DNA from: Cladopsammia gracilis
Lineage: Eukaryota; Cnidaria; Anthozoa; Scleractinia; Dendrophylliidae
DNA: 64,000 nt
Reading direction: 5' to 3'
NCBI GenBank assembly: GCA_022457155.1
Contig: JAJGOT010000013.1
Span: 1,823,001-1,887,000, forward strand
Position numbers and translations under genes: made by a program. The notes below the pieces were generated by a model. It was given only the letters and a program-made list of their open reading frames with translations, had not been told where the DNA came from and ran no database searches. Numbering within the stretch: position 1 is the first letter of the stretch; each line of letters opens with the position of its first letter. Positions 23,501 through 32,348 of the stretch are shown piece by piece.

Positions 23501-24157
23501 AATTTTTGAATGCCACAAAAACAGTTACCCCTAGGGATGGGATTTTAACATTCATTAGTCCCCCGGTGGTTGGGAATTTGACTCTGACTTCTCTCCAAAT
23601 ATCAAAATCTCATGGGTCTGTGAAAATCTTTCTGAATTAAGCACCGCTGTGCACATGCATGTTGCTTTGTGCTTGAGATTATTACATAGTGAGAACGTCC
23701 ATGTGTTTATTTTTGCACTAACTTATGATGAACCGAGGCCTGGTTCCCAGATATGAATCATGTGCTTAATTAAGCTTAATGTTAGTTGCCAGTTAAATTA
23801 TATATTATATACTAACTGTAAAGCATATTGGTCAGACGAAAGCCCTTGTTTCTTACACACTTCTTCGAGCACCTGAAATAATCAAATTAAACCAATTTTT
23901 AGGTAAGCAGAGATCTTACATACAAGACTTGTACACGCGACTTTCTTTCACTTTCAATGAGGTTCAATGGTTTTCGTAGCACGTCACTTCTGATATTTTC
24001 ACAATAACTTCGCAATATATTTCCATTAATTAAACAATTCGAGAAGATAAGCGTCTATATTATAAAATACCTGTAGGATAGTGGTTGTAGGGTTCACTTT
24101 GATCGTTTGGCGACGTGCGTTTGGACAAATTACAGTAACACTCTTGCAGGCCGCCAT
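5579..24157 (-). CDS. ASPSCR1: TUG / ASPSCR1 orthologue (UBX-domain p97 cofactor), 19 coding exons
   Basis: Coding exons in transcript order: 24157-24071, 23872-23817, 21569-21469, 21013-20896, 20022-19947, 18630-18557, 18026-17965, 17402-17166, 12465-12401, 11170-11127, 10552-10455, 9790-9715, 8956-8875, 8156-8090, 7923-7867, 7763-7711, 6684-6633, 6349-6274, 5786-5579. All junctions are GT-AG, phases agree, and the sum is 1,689 bp (562 aa plus stop; human ASPSCR1 is about 553 aa). Residues ~5-80 match the TUG ubiquitin-like domain (start MAACKSVTVICPNARRQTIK). A second ubiquitin-like stretch follows (LGLTGKRTVIR). ELPDKFFEVTVDDIR sits at ~340 and the UBX domain at ~393-470 (FPDRLILQAFFRP, YTTPPKKILD). 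The C-terminus is VPKWFKGTGR. In mammals TUG retains GLUT4 vesicles near the Golgi and remodels p97/VCP hexamers; here only the p97/trafficking role can be assumed. The last exon also contains a donor-like ACAG|GTAGGT before the stop, so a tiny extra terminal exon is possible. Confidence 0.95.
5932..6203. mobile_element. MITE, GAGCNGTTTTCAA family, in TUG intron 18
   Basis: Inverted ends GAGCTGTTTTCAACTGAGTGTCG and GATTGAAAACCGCTC, same family as 36963-37235. Inserted between the last two TUG exons. Contains CGCCGGCGCCAAGCGCGGGAAA. Confidence 0.75.
6422..6607. mobile_element. MITE, TTAACCCTTTNACTCCC family, single-core copy
   Basis: TTAA-flanked ends (TTAACCTTTTCATCCCAAGAG and CTCTTGGGAGTTAAAGGGTTAA) around one copy of the core that forms the 88-bp array at 42.8-43.7 kb. 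Lies in TUG intron 17. TTAA duplications suggest a Kolobok- or piggyBac-type origin. Confidence 0.8.
7059..7274 (+). other. Unrecognised 71-codon open frame in TUG intron 16
   Basis: Open frame containing GIVGRLAKHPNIVVQLVDTQ. Its start is CTG/TTG-type rather than a clear ATG. Composition looks protein-like but I recognise no family; it may be an old transposase or domesticated fragment. It runs antisense to TUG. Confidence 0.2.
8389..8575 (+). repeat. tRNA-derived SINE in TUG intron 13
   Basis: A-box-like TGTAGTGGTGAGAG followed by B-box-like GGGTTTGAATCCC at about 8404-8453, then the tail TTCTCTGGGTACTCCGGTTTTCC often seen in invertebrate SINEs. No flanking duplication was resolved. Confidence 0.7.
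10080..10435 (+). repeat. ~85-bp minisatellite (CTCTATAAGGTGGACACC type) in TUG intron 11
   Basis: Units starting near TCTGTAACTA at 10181, 10265 and 10351. Related to the 27537-28369 array. Open frames across it are repeat translations. Confidence 0.75.
11895..12289. mobile_element. MITE with TTAA-type ends (AGGGACACTGTCCC)
   Basis: Left end TTAA|AGGGACACTGTCCC and right end GGGACAGTATCCCT|ATAA (TTAA with one change). Lies in TUG intron 9. Confidence 0.65.
13110..13480 (+). other. GC-rich block in TUG intron 8, identity unknown
   Basis: A sharply bounded stretch far richer in G+C than its AT-rich surroundings, with a palindromic CCTCGGCACATGGCGCCATGCCGAGG near 13230-13258. An open plus-strand frame (13118-13453, 111 codons) resembles nothing I know. 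Could be a repeat inserted from a GC-rich source. Confidence 0.4.
14296..14505 (+). other. Unrecognised 69-codon ORF in TUG intron 8
   Basis: ATG-initiated frame with MGPQTVKTILADPLSRKNP near its start, rich in basic residues. No family recognised and no visible splice context. Probably a repeat or chance frame. Confidence 0.15.
15437..15565 (+). repeat. Tandem duplication of ~74 bp
   Basis: TAACGCAGCTGTCACGCTGT and the following TTCTTTCGTATC...CAACAAAA...CAAGCAA occur twice in direct orientation with few differences, within TUG intron 8. Confidence 0.7.
16130..16354 (-). other. Unrecognised 74-codon ORF antisense-free, same strand as TUG
   Basis: Frame beginning MIMATKNQRGRSFKPSG and ending in a stop at 16130, with a helical acidic/basic middle (YLKENQEAKQIYQNILD). 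Codons look protein-like, and overlapping frames continue upstream to about 16580. Family unknown. Could be a small nested gene, an alternative TUG exon or a transposon remnant inside intron 8. Confidence 0.25.
17533..17652. mobile_element. MITE, GGGCC(G/A)AGTTGTTCGAA family
   Basis: Ends GGGCCGAGTTGTTCGAA and TTGAACAACTTGGCCC, with inner inverted TAATCCAGG/GGATTA words. A second member is at 49058-49309. Confidence 0.75.
17663..17817. mobile_element. MITE with TTAA duplication (AGGCCCAGTATCACCC ends)
   Basis: TTAA|AGGCCCAGTATCACCC and GGGTGATACTGGGCCT|TTAA. Ends are related to those of the element at 38865-39050. Confidence 0.8.
18075..18445. mobile_element. Probable non-autonomous element with G/C-rich ends
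   Basis: Starts GGGAAGGGGGGTTCTCCGTATAT and ends TATATATGAGAGTATCCCCCC, a loose inverted pair, with inner TGCCACTGGGACACTG and CACAGTGGCACA also inverted. TUG intron 6-7 region. Confidence 0.5.
18800..18890 (-). repeat. tRNA-derived SINE fragment
   Basis: Reverse strand contains a B-box-like GGTTCGATTCCTGTTAGGG. A related sequence with GGTTTGATTCCC lies at 19490-19625. An element with G-rich ends (about 18893-19345) separates them. Confidence 0.45.
19490..19625 (-). repeat. tRNA-derived SINE fragment
   Basis: Shares GAGCGTGGGGACAAAGAAAA and a reverse-strand B-box-like GGTTTGATTCCC with the fragment at 18800-18890. Confidence 0.45.
19697..19927. mobile_element. MITE with TAA duplication 19 bp from a TUG 5' splice site
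   Basis: Ends AGCCTGGTTCACACGTGTGAC and GTCACACATGTGAACCAGGCC, flanked by TAA at 19694-19696 and 19928-19930, consistent with a PIF/Harbinger-type origin. The interior is a run of GCAAATGCAAGTGCAAACGC-like words in both orientations. Confidence 0.85.
20257..20667. mobile_element. Fold-back MITE with long arms and TTAA duplication
   Basis: TTAA at both borders. Ends AGGGAACCTCCATTG and CAATGGAGGTTCCCT. Homology of the arms extends almost to the centre (both contain the GTCATAAATATTCAAAATGG segment in opposite orientation), so nearly the whole element is one imperfect hairpin. TUG intron 4. Confidence 0.85.
22049..22428. mobile_element. MITE, CACCGAATGCAAATATGGC family, copy in TUG intron
   Basis: About 380 bp nearly identical to 47721-48098, inserted in the terminal segment of the Penelope-like relic. 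The right end GCCATATTTGCATTCGGTGTA is intact; the left end is eroded. Confidence 0.8.
22568..22957 (-). pseudogene. Penelope-like element GIY-YIG endonuclease fragment
   Basis: C-terminal part of a Penelope-like element protein. LIFLIECKKCTKQYIGETK shows the Cys-containing lead-in and the YIGET core of the GIY-YIG nuclease, followed by an arginine/histidine-rich helix and THVSIHFNQPGHSINDI. The reverse transcriptase portion is absent, so this is a truncated relic. Confidence 0.8.
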
Positions 24158-24661
24158 CTTGGATGTGTTTTTGTGATTCAGCGGTTTTTTTTTTTTAGCT
24201 GGTCACCAGTCTCCTATCCAGTTCCCGCCAAATGCGCGCGAAAACTGCCCACGAAGATAAATTTTGAAGACTTTGAACATTTCTCACAGTTTGTATAAAC
24301 CGAGCAATGTTGATATCCAGGGTTAAAGCATCCTACGTTTCTCAACGTTTAATTTAGTGCAGTCTATGGACTTCAACATTGTATAAGGGGTGTGGGAGGG
24401 GTGGCGAACTTTCTAAGTTAGATTTCAGTGACACTGAAATACGAAATACCTGAGTTTCGGGATTAACCTCGGTGTGTCAACCTGTGACTTTTTTTATTAC
24501 CTTTGTAGTATTGCATTCCCAGTTGACTCTATTGTTTTACGCCTTTTGTTTTCTTTGTTTTACGTCACTCATCAGTTTCACAGGTTCTTACACCGAGGAT
24601 GAGCCAAGTGTCGCTTACTGTATTTTCAAATATTATGCCACCAAATACCACTCATGATATT

Positions 24662-24831
24662 CAGCGGTGGATCTAGGGGAGGGGTGCAGGGGCTGCTCAC
24701 CCCCCCCCCCCCCCCCCTGAGATGACCTGCATCTTTCTAATATAACTATTATTCTTGTTTACGTCACCCTTCAGTTACGTCATTCCTTAGAGGTGCACCC
24801 CCTCCTAAGAAAAATCCTGGATCCGCCCCTG
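24662..24831. mobile_element. MITE, CAG(T)GGCGGATCC family, 5-bp duplication
   Basis: Ends CAGCGGTGGATCTAGG and CCTGGATCCGCCCCTG, flanked by ATATT at 24657-24661 and 24832-24836. Contains a poly-C run. Same family as 27084-27365. Confidence 0.85.
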
Positions 24832-25097
24832 ATATTATAAATTGGATAAAACGATTCTTTAGAGCAAATCAGAAGCAGTAGTCTGGAGATAAAATGCAGG
24901 ACTGCAAGGATGGAAGTGGGTTACATTTTCATGAAAGTCGGTCGAGAAATCAAACTTGCCATTCTTGTGGAATTTTGACTTTTTTCATTAGCCGTTATTT
25001 CGTGCTCTTTAGTTCATATTTCTTTACTTTCATCACTTTTGACCATTGTTTTGTTTTGTATTTCAAGATATTATATAAAGAAAGCTTCTGGCCATTA

Positions 25098-26319
25098 GAC
25101 CTGTCCCGATTGTGCTCGGCAACTTTTGAGCATCTTTTGGCGTTTGAAGCAATTTATTCTGACTACACTAACACGAGAGATTCAATGTGAAAGTTTATTT
25201 AGGATGCGTCAGTCAGCCATCTGATGCAAAATATCATGAAATAACCGAGTATACAGCCTTACGAATAACAATGTTTCTAACAACGAGAATTTGTGTTACG
25301 CCAGATAACGAAAAACCACTGAAAAGAGGGTCTATTATAAGGGGTCGCACAGTCCGCAAACCGCCATAGTTTGTTCTTCCTAGACCGCAAACCGCTTTGG
25401 TTTTTTCCTCAAGACCGAAACCGCCGATAATTTCTGGACCGTAAACCGCCAGATAAATACAAATGTACCCTCAAACCGACACTAAAAAATGGCTTAAACC
25501 GCCAGCCCGCTAGAGTATAATAGACCCTCTAAAAAACCACCCTTTAGAAGTGGCCAAAAAATATGTGGAAATGTATTCCTCGTCTAATGCAGCAGCACAT
25601 GACCCCGGGAAAGGGTACAACTAAATAAGCCTAAACATTATACAATATATAAAACTGAACAAGAGAAAAAGAGCAAATGCAAAAAAAGAAAAACGAACGG
25701 AGAGGACGACTAACTGACCTAGAATGATCCAAATCTCCCGCCAAAAGCCCTAAATACCTCTAAAACACCCCACAACCACCCGCGAACCTCGAAATCGTGC
25801 CGTCAGAATATTAATTTCTGACTAATTCATTCACGCCATTCAAACGTCAGAAATTACATTTTGCAGTTCTGGTAACCTCGAGCAAATTTCGCCTTTCTGT
25901 GCAACTTTTGAGCAAATTAAAGGTTTACAGCATGTATCAAGCATGAAAAAGTGAACAATTTAATAGAAAATTTCAATTTATGCGGATTTATTGATGTTTA
26001 CCAAGGCCGTTTTGAACAAATAACCTGTCACTTGATAAGACGTCAAATAAACCATAAGTTTTTTTTCGTCGAATTTCGATCCTTAAAATGCGCCTAATTT
26101 GTGAGGAATTCTTTAAAGCTTAAAGCTTTAGCTATTTTTCTTAACCGATATTAGCAATTATTGAGAAAAACATAAAATGAAGTTTAATTAACGTTTGTAG
26201 AAAATATCATGAAATTTACGTAGCAACTTTCGAAATTTTGGTAGCAATTTTTTTTAGCCCCTTTTTGGCATTCTAAGGAGCAACGTTTCAGCATTGTACG
26301 AGCACAATCGGGACAGGCC
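25098..26319. mobile_element. ~1.2-kb non-autonomous DNA element with ~20-bp inverted ends
   Basis: CCTGTCCCGATTGTGCTCG at the left and its inverted complement CGAGCACAATCGGGACAGG at the right, each bordered by TA. The interior has no transposase frame and contains a smaller nested element at 25325-25530. Confidence 0.7.
25325..25530. mobile_element. Nested ~206-bp element with AGAGGGTCTATTATA ends and AACCGCC repeats
   Basis: Perfect 15-bp inverted ends. The interior repeats the word AAACCGCC about six times at irregular spacing. Confidence 0.65.
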
Positions 26320-27083
26320 TACTGCCGAGCCATAATCATGAAAACACGATATATCAGCCGGAAACTCCCTTTAATTATCGGCGATTTTCAAATTTATATG
26401 CCCGCGTGGATGGCCATAAAAGCACGTCATCTTCAGTACGCAAGCACTATGACAACGACCACGCGGGTGCTGTCCCTGAGGACCTCCTTAGCTGTTTCAA
26501 AGTTCTCAAGAAATGCATGAACAAATTTGATTGTCTAGTCAACGAGATGCTTTACATCAAACAATAAACACCGAGTTTGAATGTGCAAACGGATTCTATC
26601 CGTGCTAAAATATTTGTGTAGCCACCTCCGTTATGTAAATTAGTTATTACTCTTGAACTCGCATTTGTTAATTTTATTCTCATTTGTACCCTTGATAATG
26701 GCGTCATGAGGTCGCTGAAACGTCGGGATATTATATCGCTTGTTTTTACTTGTCTATGATTTTCAAATTGTCCATCAAAAATGTCTGAAAACGGCAGGTC
26801 AATTGGCCAGGATTGTAGAAACTTGCCGTTGTTTTTGTCACGTTTGAATGAAATTAGCGGGGGTTGTGAAAGAAAATTCACCTGCCTTGGGGTCATTTTG
26901 GAGTAATTTGAAGCTCTTGAAAATGATGCTTTTAACTGCGTGGGTTCAGTTGTGGGCGAGCAAGTTTGTGAGTTTGTGGAGGCGGATTATAGTTAAATTT
27001 GAATACGATAGTAAGAGTTTGAAAGAAAGAATATACGAAACAAACTTATGTTTTGAATTTGGTGTCCAGCTACTAAATAATCA

Positions 27084-27365
27084 CAGTGGCGGATCCAGGG
27101 GGGGGGGTCTGGGGGGTCCAGACCCCCCCCCCCCCACATCAGACCTGTGTCTCCCGTGTGGTTCATAAAAATAATAGAATAAAATTGTTTTATACGTAGT
27201 TGTTTCACTTTCACCAATTGACTGATTGTCAAGTTTTTGACTTAACAAACGCTTTTCGACTCTCAGGAATGCCGTAAATGGCGTTTTAGAGGGTAAAATC
27301 GGAAAAAATTTCCGGGGAACATGAACGGCGGACCCCCCTTTCAGAAATTCCTGGATCCGCCCCTG
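27084..27365. mobile_element. MITE, CAGTGGCGGATCC family, 5-bp duplication
   Basis: Ends CAGTGGCGGATCCAGG and CCTGGATCCGCCCCTG, flanked by AATCA at 27079-27083 and 27366-27370. Confidence 0.85.
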
Positions 27366-27536
27366 AATCACATCACGTGATTTCAAGTGCAATTTGGAAT
27401 AAATAAGCACGGGTAAATATTTTTAAGGATACTAAATTTGTAGTCTTACAGGTGCTTATTTATTTCAAATTGCGCGAGAAAAAATAGAGACAAACAAACG
27501 GAAAACAGTATTCCTTTTTGCACGTGAGTTAACTGT

Positions 27537-28369
27537 TTACAGTCAACTCTCTCTTAATGGACACCTCTATAAGACGGACATCTGGTGTTAATCCCTGCCG
27601 TTTTCAGTCATTTTACTGTAACTAAACTCTCTATAAGACGGACATCTGGTGTTGGTCCCTGCTGTTTTTCAGTCATTTTACTGTAACTAAACTCTCTATA
27701 AGACGGACACCTGGTGTTGGTCCCTGCCGTTTTTCAGTCATTTTACTGTAACTAAACTCTCTATAAGACGGACACCTCTATAAGACGGACATCTGGTGTT
27801 AATCCCTGCCGTTTTTCAGTCATTTTACTGTAACTAAACTCTCTACAAGACGGACACCTCTATTAGACGGACATCTGGTGTTAATCCCTGCCGTTTTTCA
27901 GTCATTTTACTGTAACTAAACTCTCTATAAGACGGACTCTATTAGACGGACATCTGGTGTTAATCCCTGCCGTTTTTCAGTCATTTTACTGTAACTAAAC
28001 TCTCTACAAGACGGACACCTCTATTAGACGGACATCTGGTGTTAATCCCTGCCGTTTTTCAGTCATTTTACTGTAACTAAACTCTATAAGACGGACACCT
28101 CTCTAAGACGGTCAACGGACACTTTGAAACCGTCAACGGACACTTTGAAACCGTCAACGGACACTTAAGAAGTGCTTTTTTCGTGAATAAATACTTCAAA
28201 ACGGAAATGTAAGTGCTGAATATGGACAAACGAGTCCACTTTTCTAATGTTATTAGGTTCAGCTTTATTGTCTCAGAATTACTGGTGTCACGCGTTACCT
28301 CGGCTCTCTATAAGACGTACAGTTGGGGCCGGTCCCGACGGTGTTCGTCTTAGAGAGAGTTGACTGTAA
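27537..28369. mobile_element. Inverted-repeat element filled with 65/82-bp tandem units
   Basis: TTACAGTCAACTCTCTCT at the left and AGAGAGAGTTGACTGTAA at the right are perfect inverted ends. The interior has about seven tandem units (ACTGTAACTAAACTCTCTAT...), at first 65 bp apart and later ~82 bp through an added CACCTCTATAAGACGGA. A distinct ACGGACACTTTGAAACCGTC triplet precedes the right end. Confidence 0.8.
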
Positions 28370-29300
28370 TCGTATCAATAACACAATTCTCGATTGTGAT
28401 TGGTTATCCGCGTGCCCCCATTTCTTACGTAATCGTATCAATAAAAAGATTTTCGATTATAATTGGTCATCCGCGCGCCTATTTCTCACGTAATTGGCGC
28501 GTGGTCACGTGGGTGTCCAATTACAGCTATCCAATTACAACTTTTTGTAATTGGATAGCTGTAATTGGACACCTAAGTTGCGCGCGCGTCAATCAGGTGC
28601 ACTTAAATGGTTTTTTTCTCGCTGTTTCTTCCTGCTTTCAAACTGATAGAAAATAACCTTGACGTTTTGAGTACAAAAAACTCCACACAGATTTTTTAAT
28701 CTCGAATTTTGTTATTGATTCGATTAATTAGTAATTGAACTTCGTGTCGTACAATTCAGGGGTAATCGTGCTCGTAATTTCAAATCGTCCTCGCGCTACG
28801 CGCACGGCCGATTTGAAATTACTCGCCCGATTACTCCCCGAATTCTACTCCACCCAACTGAATGGGGTTAGTTTCTAGAGAAACTGTGGTGCTGCGTCGG
28901 TGGGGGTGAAGCACAAGAATTTGGTTTTATCGACTGAGTCGATAAGGTAAATTAGCCACCGTAAAAAGATTCGAGAAAGCTTTCTCGAATCTTTTTACGG
29001 TGGCTAATTTACCTTATCGACTCAGTCGATAAAACCAAATTCTTCTACTCCACTCAGTCCAATTACTATTACTAATAGACGCGCGGTCACGTGGGTGTCT
29101 AATTACAGCTGTCCAATTACAACTTTTTGTAATTGGACAGCTGTAATTGGGCACCTACGTTGCGCATGCTTCAATCAGATGCATTTAAATGGGTTCCCTT
29201 TTTCGCTGTTTTCCTCCTGTTTTCAAACTGATAGAAAATATCCTTGACGTTTTGAATGCAAAAAACTCCACATAGACTTATTAATCTCGAATTTTGTTAT
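28370..29300. repeat. Fold-back repeat cluster
   Basis: Two partial copies of a repeat family (third copy at 44140-44560) bearing CACGTGGGTGTCCAATTACAG hairpins, GTAATTGAACTTCGTGTCGT and CTCCACTCAGTCCAATTACT. It contains a perfect palindrome at 28915-29044. Confidence 0.75.
28915..29044. repeat. Perfect 130-bp palindrome (65-bp arms)
   Basis: Centre at GAGAAAG|CTTTCTC with no spacer; both arms read AAGAATTTGGTTTTATCGAC outward-in without mismatch to the border. The arm sequence recurs singly near 44970-45025 next to a GACGAAGGGCTAGCGCTCGA motif. Confidence 0.9.
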
Positions 29301-29312
29301 TGATGCGATTCA

Positions 29313-29634
29313 GGGGCCGATTACATGGCGAATTTCAGCCCGGCTTCCGAAATAAATCCTCTTAAAACAAGAGAACATAAAGCTCTCTTGTCTTAAAATG
29401 AAGTTAGCGATTACATGAACAAAGTTTCAGCCCGGCCAAACGGGCTGAAATTCGCCATGTAATCGCATCAGAATTTCAGCCCGCGCTGAAAAGTGAATTT
29501 AGGCATGCGCAGTAATTATTGTGTTTGTATTTCAGCCCGGGCTGAAATTTGTCATGTGATCACAACGAAATTTCAGCCCGGTTGACCGGGCTGAAATCTC
29601 AGCCCGGGCTGAAATTCGCCATGTAATCGGCCCC
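29313..29634. mobile_element. MITE with nested CAGCCCGG hairpins
   Basis: 31-bp inverted ends (GGGGCCGATTACATGGCGAA...). The interior repeats TTTCAGCCCGG / CCGGGCTGAAA at least six times. It sits inside a fold-back repeat whose uninterrupted version (GATTAATTAGTAATTG) is at about 28724. Confidence 0.8.
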
Positions 29635-29786
29635 AAAATTAGTAATTGAATTTCGTGTCGTACAGTTTCAGGGGTAATCGTGCTCGTAATTTAAAATCGT
29701 CCTCGCGCTACGTGCTCGGCCGATTACTCCCTTAATCAAAACTATAACAAAATTCTCGAATCCTATTGGTTATCAGCAGGCCCGAT

Positions 29787-30830
29787 TAGAGCATTAATAG
29801 GACAGTTTACGCGTCATGCTTGTAACTGGACGATGTAACTGGACAGTACGCGTCATTTGCGCGCACTATCCTTTTTCCGTGCGTGCATCACGAAAACAAC
29901 ACTCAATTGTTATGTTTTTAATCATCAAAACGTGTAACCATTTAACGTTTTATCCTCGAATTTTGTTATAGTTATGATTGGTAACAGGACTTCGTGTCGT
30001 CCAATTCTGTCTGTAATCATACTCATGATTAAAGAAATCGTATGATTCGTATGATTAATAATCATGGTTATAGGACTGAGTGGAGTCCAATTCGGTCTGT
30101 AATCATACGAGTGATTAACAAAATCGGACGACCGCGAAGCGGAGTCCAATTTGTTTAATCACGAGTATGATTACAGACAGAATTGGAGGCACTCCAAATT
30201 ACCTGACAAATTTGTTTGAAAATACAAACATTATCCATTCTTACAACCTGAGAAATTCATCAGAAAATTTGTTTGTGCCTAGATCAAACAGCGAAGCTGG
30301 CAAAAACAGCTATCAGTATAGAGGCTCTGTACTTTGGAATAGCCTCTCCAGTAATGCTAAAACTCAGCCGAACGTTACAGCTTTTAAAAACATAATTAAA
30401 TGATACATTTTGAGAATAAATTTTTAGTACAAATAAAATTAACTTCGTGACCTTGTTTTTTACATTGTTATTACCTTAGTTAACTTATCAATTTTATTTC
30501 GTATTTTCTAATAAATTAGTAATTTATAGGCACGGCTCTCAGGAAGAGCATGTATGTATGAAAGGAGAAACCGTGGATAAATAAATAAAGATAGATAGAT
30601 AGATACACGAAGTCCTGTTACCAATCAATCATAGCTATAACAAAATTCGAGGATAAAACGTTAAATGGTTACACGTTTGGGTGATTAAAAACATAGCAGT
30701 TGAGTGTGTTTTTGACCGAGATGCATGCATGGAAAAAGGATAGCGCGCGCAAATGATGCGTACTGTCCAATTACATCGTCCAATTACAAGCATGACACAT
30801 AAACTGTCCTATAATGCTCAAATTGTACTC
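29787..30830. mobile_element. Fold-back element with a LINE 3' end inserted in its loop
   Basis: Arms of roughly 220 bp (CATTAATAGGACAGTTTACG...TATCCTCGAATTTTGTTAT and inverted TATAACAAAATTCGAGGATA...AAACTGTCCTATAATG). The arms are separated by TGATTA-rich spacers and a LINE fragment at 30190-30606. Confidence 0.7.
30190..30606 (+). pseudogene. LINE 3' end (reverse transcriptase C-terminus)
   Basis: Translates to a typical non-LTR retrotransposon C-terminus (IHSYNLRNSSENLFVPRSN, then GSVLWNSL) up to a stop at 30403, followed by an A/T-rich 3' UTR and a short (GATA)n tail at 30591-30603. Severely 5' truncated. Confidence 0.75.
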
Positions 30831-31239
30831 CACTCAGTCCAATTACTATTACTAATTAGCAAAACTACAGTTCTGTACGTGCATTAAAATGTTAATGAAT
30901 TTAAAAGCTTAATCAGCAAAACAAAATGTAACATCACTAGTACTGCTCATAATTGCCTGGAACAAACTACAAATCACCAAATTGATGTTACTTGGAATTA
31001 ATTTCCTTTCCTTTTCCCGGTCCATAAACTTGCAAAACTAAAGAACTCGACCAATATTTCCCCAATACGAAACTCACGCTAGTATACTTCACACTTCTTC
31101 GGACTGTGACCAAGTTACTTTTTATGTTAGAATGAGATTGAGTAAGATGGCTGGTACCATTTTTCGGCCTTTTGACTGTATAAACCTTGAAAAATTATAA
31201 CAAAAACATCACGCCAAGACTATAATAATCTTAAATGTA

Positions 31240-31360
31240 CATAGTTGTACATAGGAATATCAGCCCAGCCCTTCCCTGGAACATGCAATCAAAACTGTTC
31301 CAGACTTTCACCTGGAAGAACAAATAAAAGCCAGCCGTGTGAAAAATAAGATACGTGTAT
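31240..31360 (+). pseudogene. Axin intron-3 fragment, inverted copy alpha
   Basis: GGAATATCAGCCCAGCCCTT... to AAAAGCCAGCCGTGTGAAAA matches the reverse complement of Axin intron 3 around 48115-48260. It is cut by a LINE insertion after about 31360 and seems to resume near 32349. Confidence 0.7.
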
Positions 31361-32181
31361 ACATAAATATCATTAAATTTTGGTTACACTTGGAGAATTT
31401 ACCAGAGGATAATATTGCCAAACAATGCCTTTACCTGTCTAAAGAAATGGCAGGAAAAAATCAGTTGAGCTTAATGCAAAAAGTTGATTCTTTATGTAAA
31501 GCTTCGAATCAAAATATTTCCACTTTAGATATTAAAAATCCAAATACCCTTATTACACGTATTCGATTAACTGTTAACACAACTTCAGTTAGACATCAAC
31601 TTCATTTGTTAAATTTAAATAAAAAGCTTAAATTCTATTCCTCCTTTAAAAAGGATTGCCATAAAGCCGCAGACTTCTTGGATTCGATAAAAAATCCCCT
31701 TCACAAAAAGCAAATAAATAAATTTCGCCTTGGAAACCATAAATTAAGAATTGAAACTGGCAGACACAACAAGACACCCGAACATTTAAGAATCTGTTCC
31801 TTCTGTAACTTAAATGAAATTGAGGACGAATCACATTTTCTATTCACCTGCCATCATCACAACAATTTACGCAAGAAATATTTTAGTGAAATAAATGATA
31901 GATATCAAAATTTTAATAATCTAGACAATAATTCTAAAATCTTGTTTCTCTTTAACAGCACTGATCCTTTTGTCTGTAGGACTACCGCTGCATGCTTATA
32001 TTTATAATTCAATGTTAAATCGACAATCTATGTTAATTTAATTATCAGATATACCCGTTTCTTTCTTTTTCTTTGTTGTTGTTGTTGTTATACTTACATG
32101 TAATACTTAATACGTACTACTTGTATAGGTAATACCATGTATTTATATGGGAATACCGAAATAAATTGTTGTTGTTGTTAT
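31339..32181 (+). mobile_element. CR1/L2-like LINE 3' fragment
   Basis: Open frame 31339-32007 (222 codons) matches the C-terminal region of a non-LTR retrotransposon polymerase: FRLGNHKLRIETGRH, then the Cys-Cys-His-Cys signature ICSFCNLNEIEDESHFLFTC. The 3' end finishes in short (TTG)n runs at 32076-32096 and 32166-32179, as in CR1/L2 elements. The catalytic part is missing. Confidence 0.75.
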
Positions 32182-32183
32182 AC

Positions 32184-32348
32184 ACCTAATTCAATAAAGG
32201 TTGCTTTGGTCATTGGTCATTGGGCACTATTGGGAAGCTATTGTTTGGCGGTCACTCAAGCAAAGCATTGCATTGTGTTCCGTGTGCCCAAATGCCAAAG
32301 CCCAATTACCAATGACCAATTCCCAAAGCAACCTTTATTGAATTAGGT
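32184..32348. mobile_element. MITE with ~26-bp ACCTAATTCAATAAAGG inverted ends
   Basis: ACCTAATTCAATAAAGGTTG at the left and its inverted complement at the right, flanked by TATAC/ATATA. An inner CATTGGTCATTGGG / CCAATGACCAATT pair is also inverted. It abuts the LINE tail. Confidence 0.75.

Noticed and set aside
29925..30149. Minus-strand ORF over TGATTA-rich sequence
   Set aside because: Translation of fold-back repeat arms.
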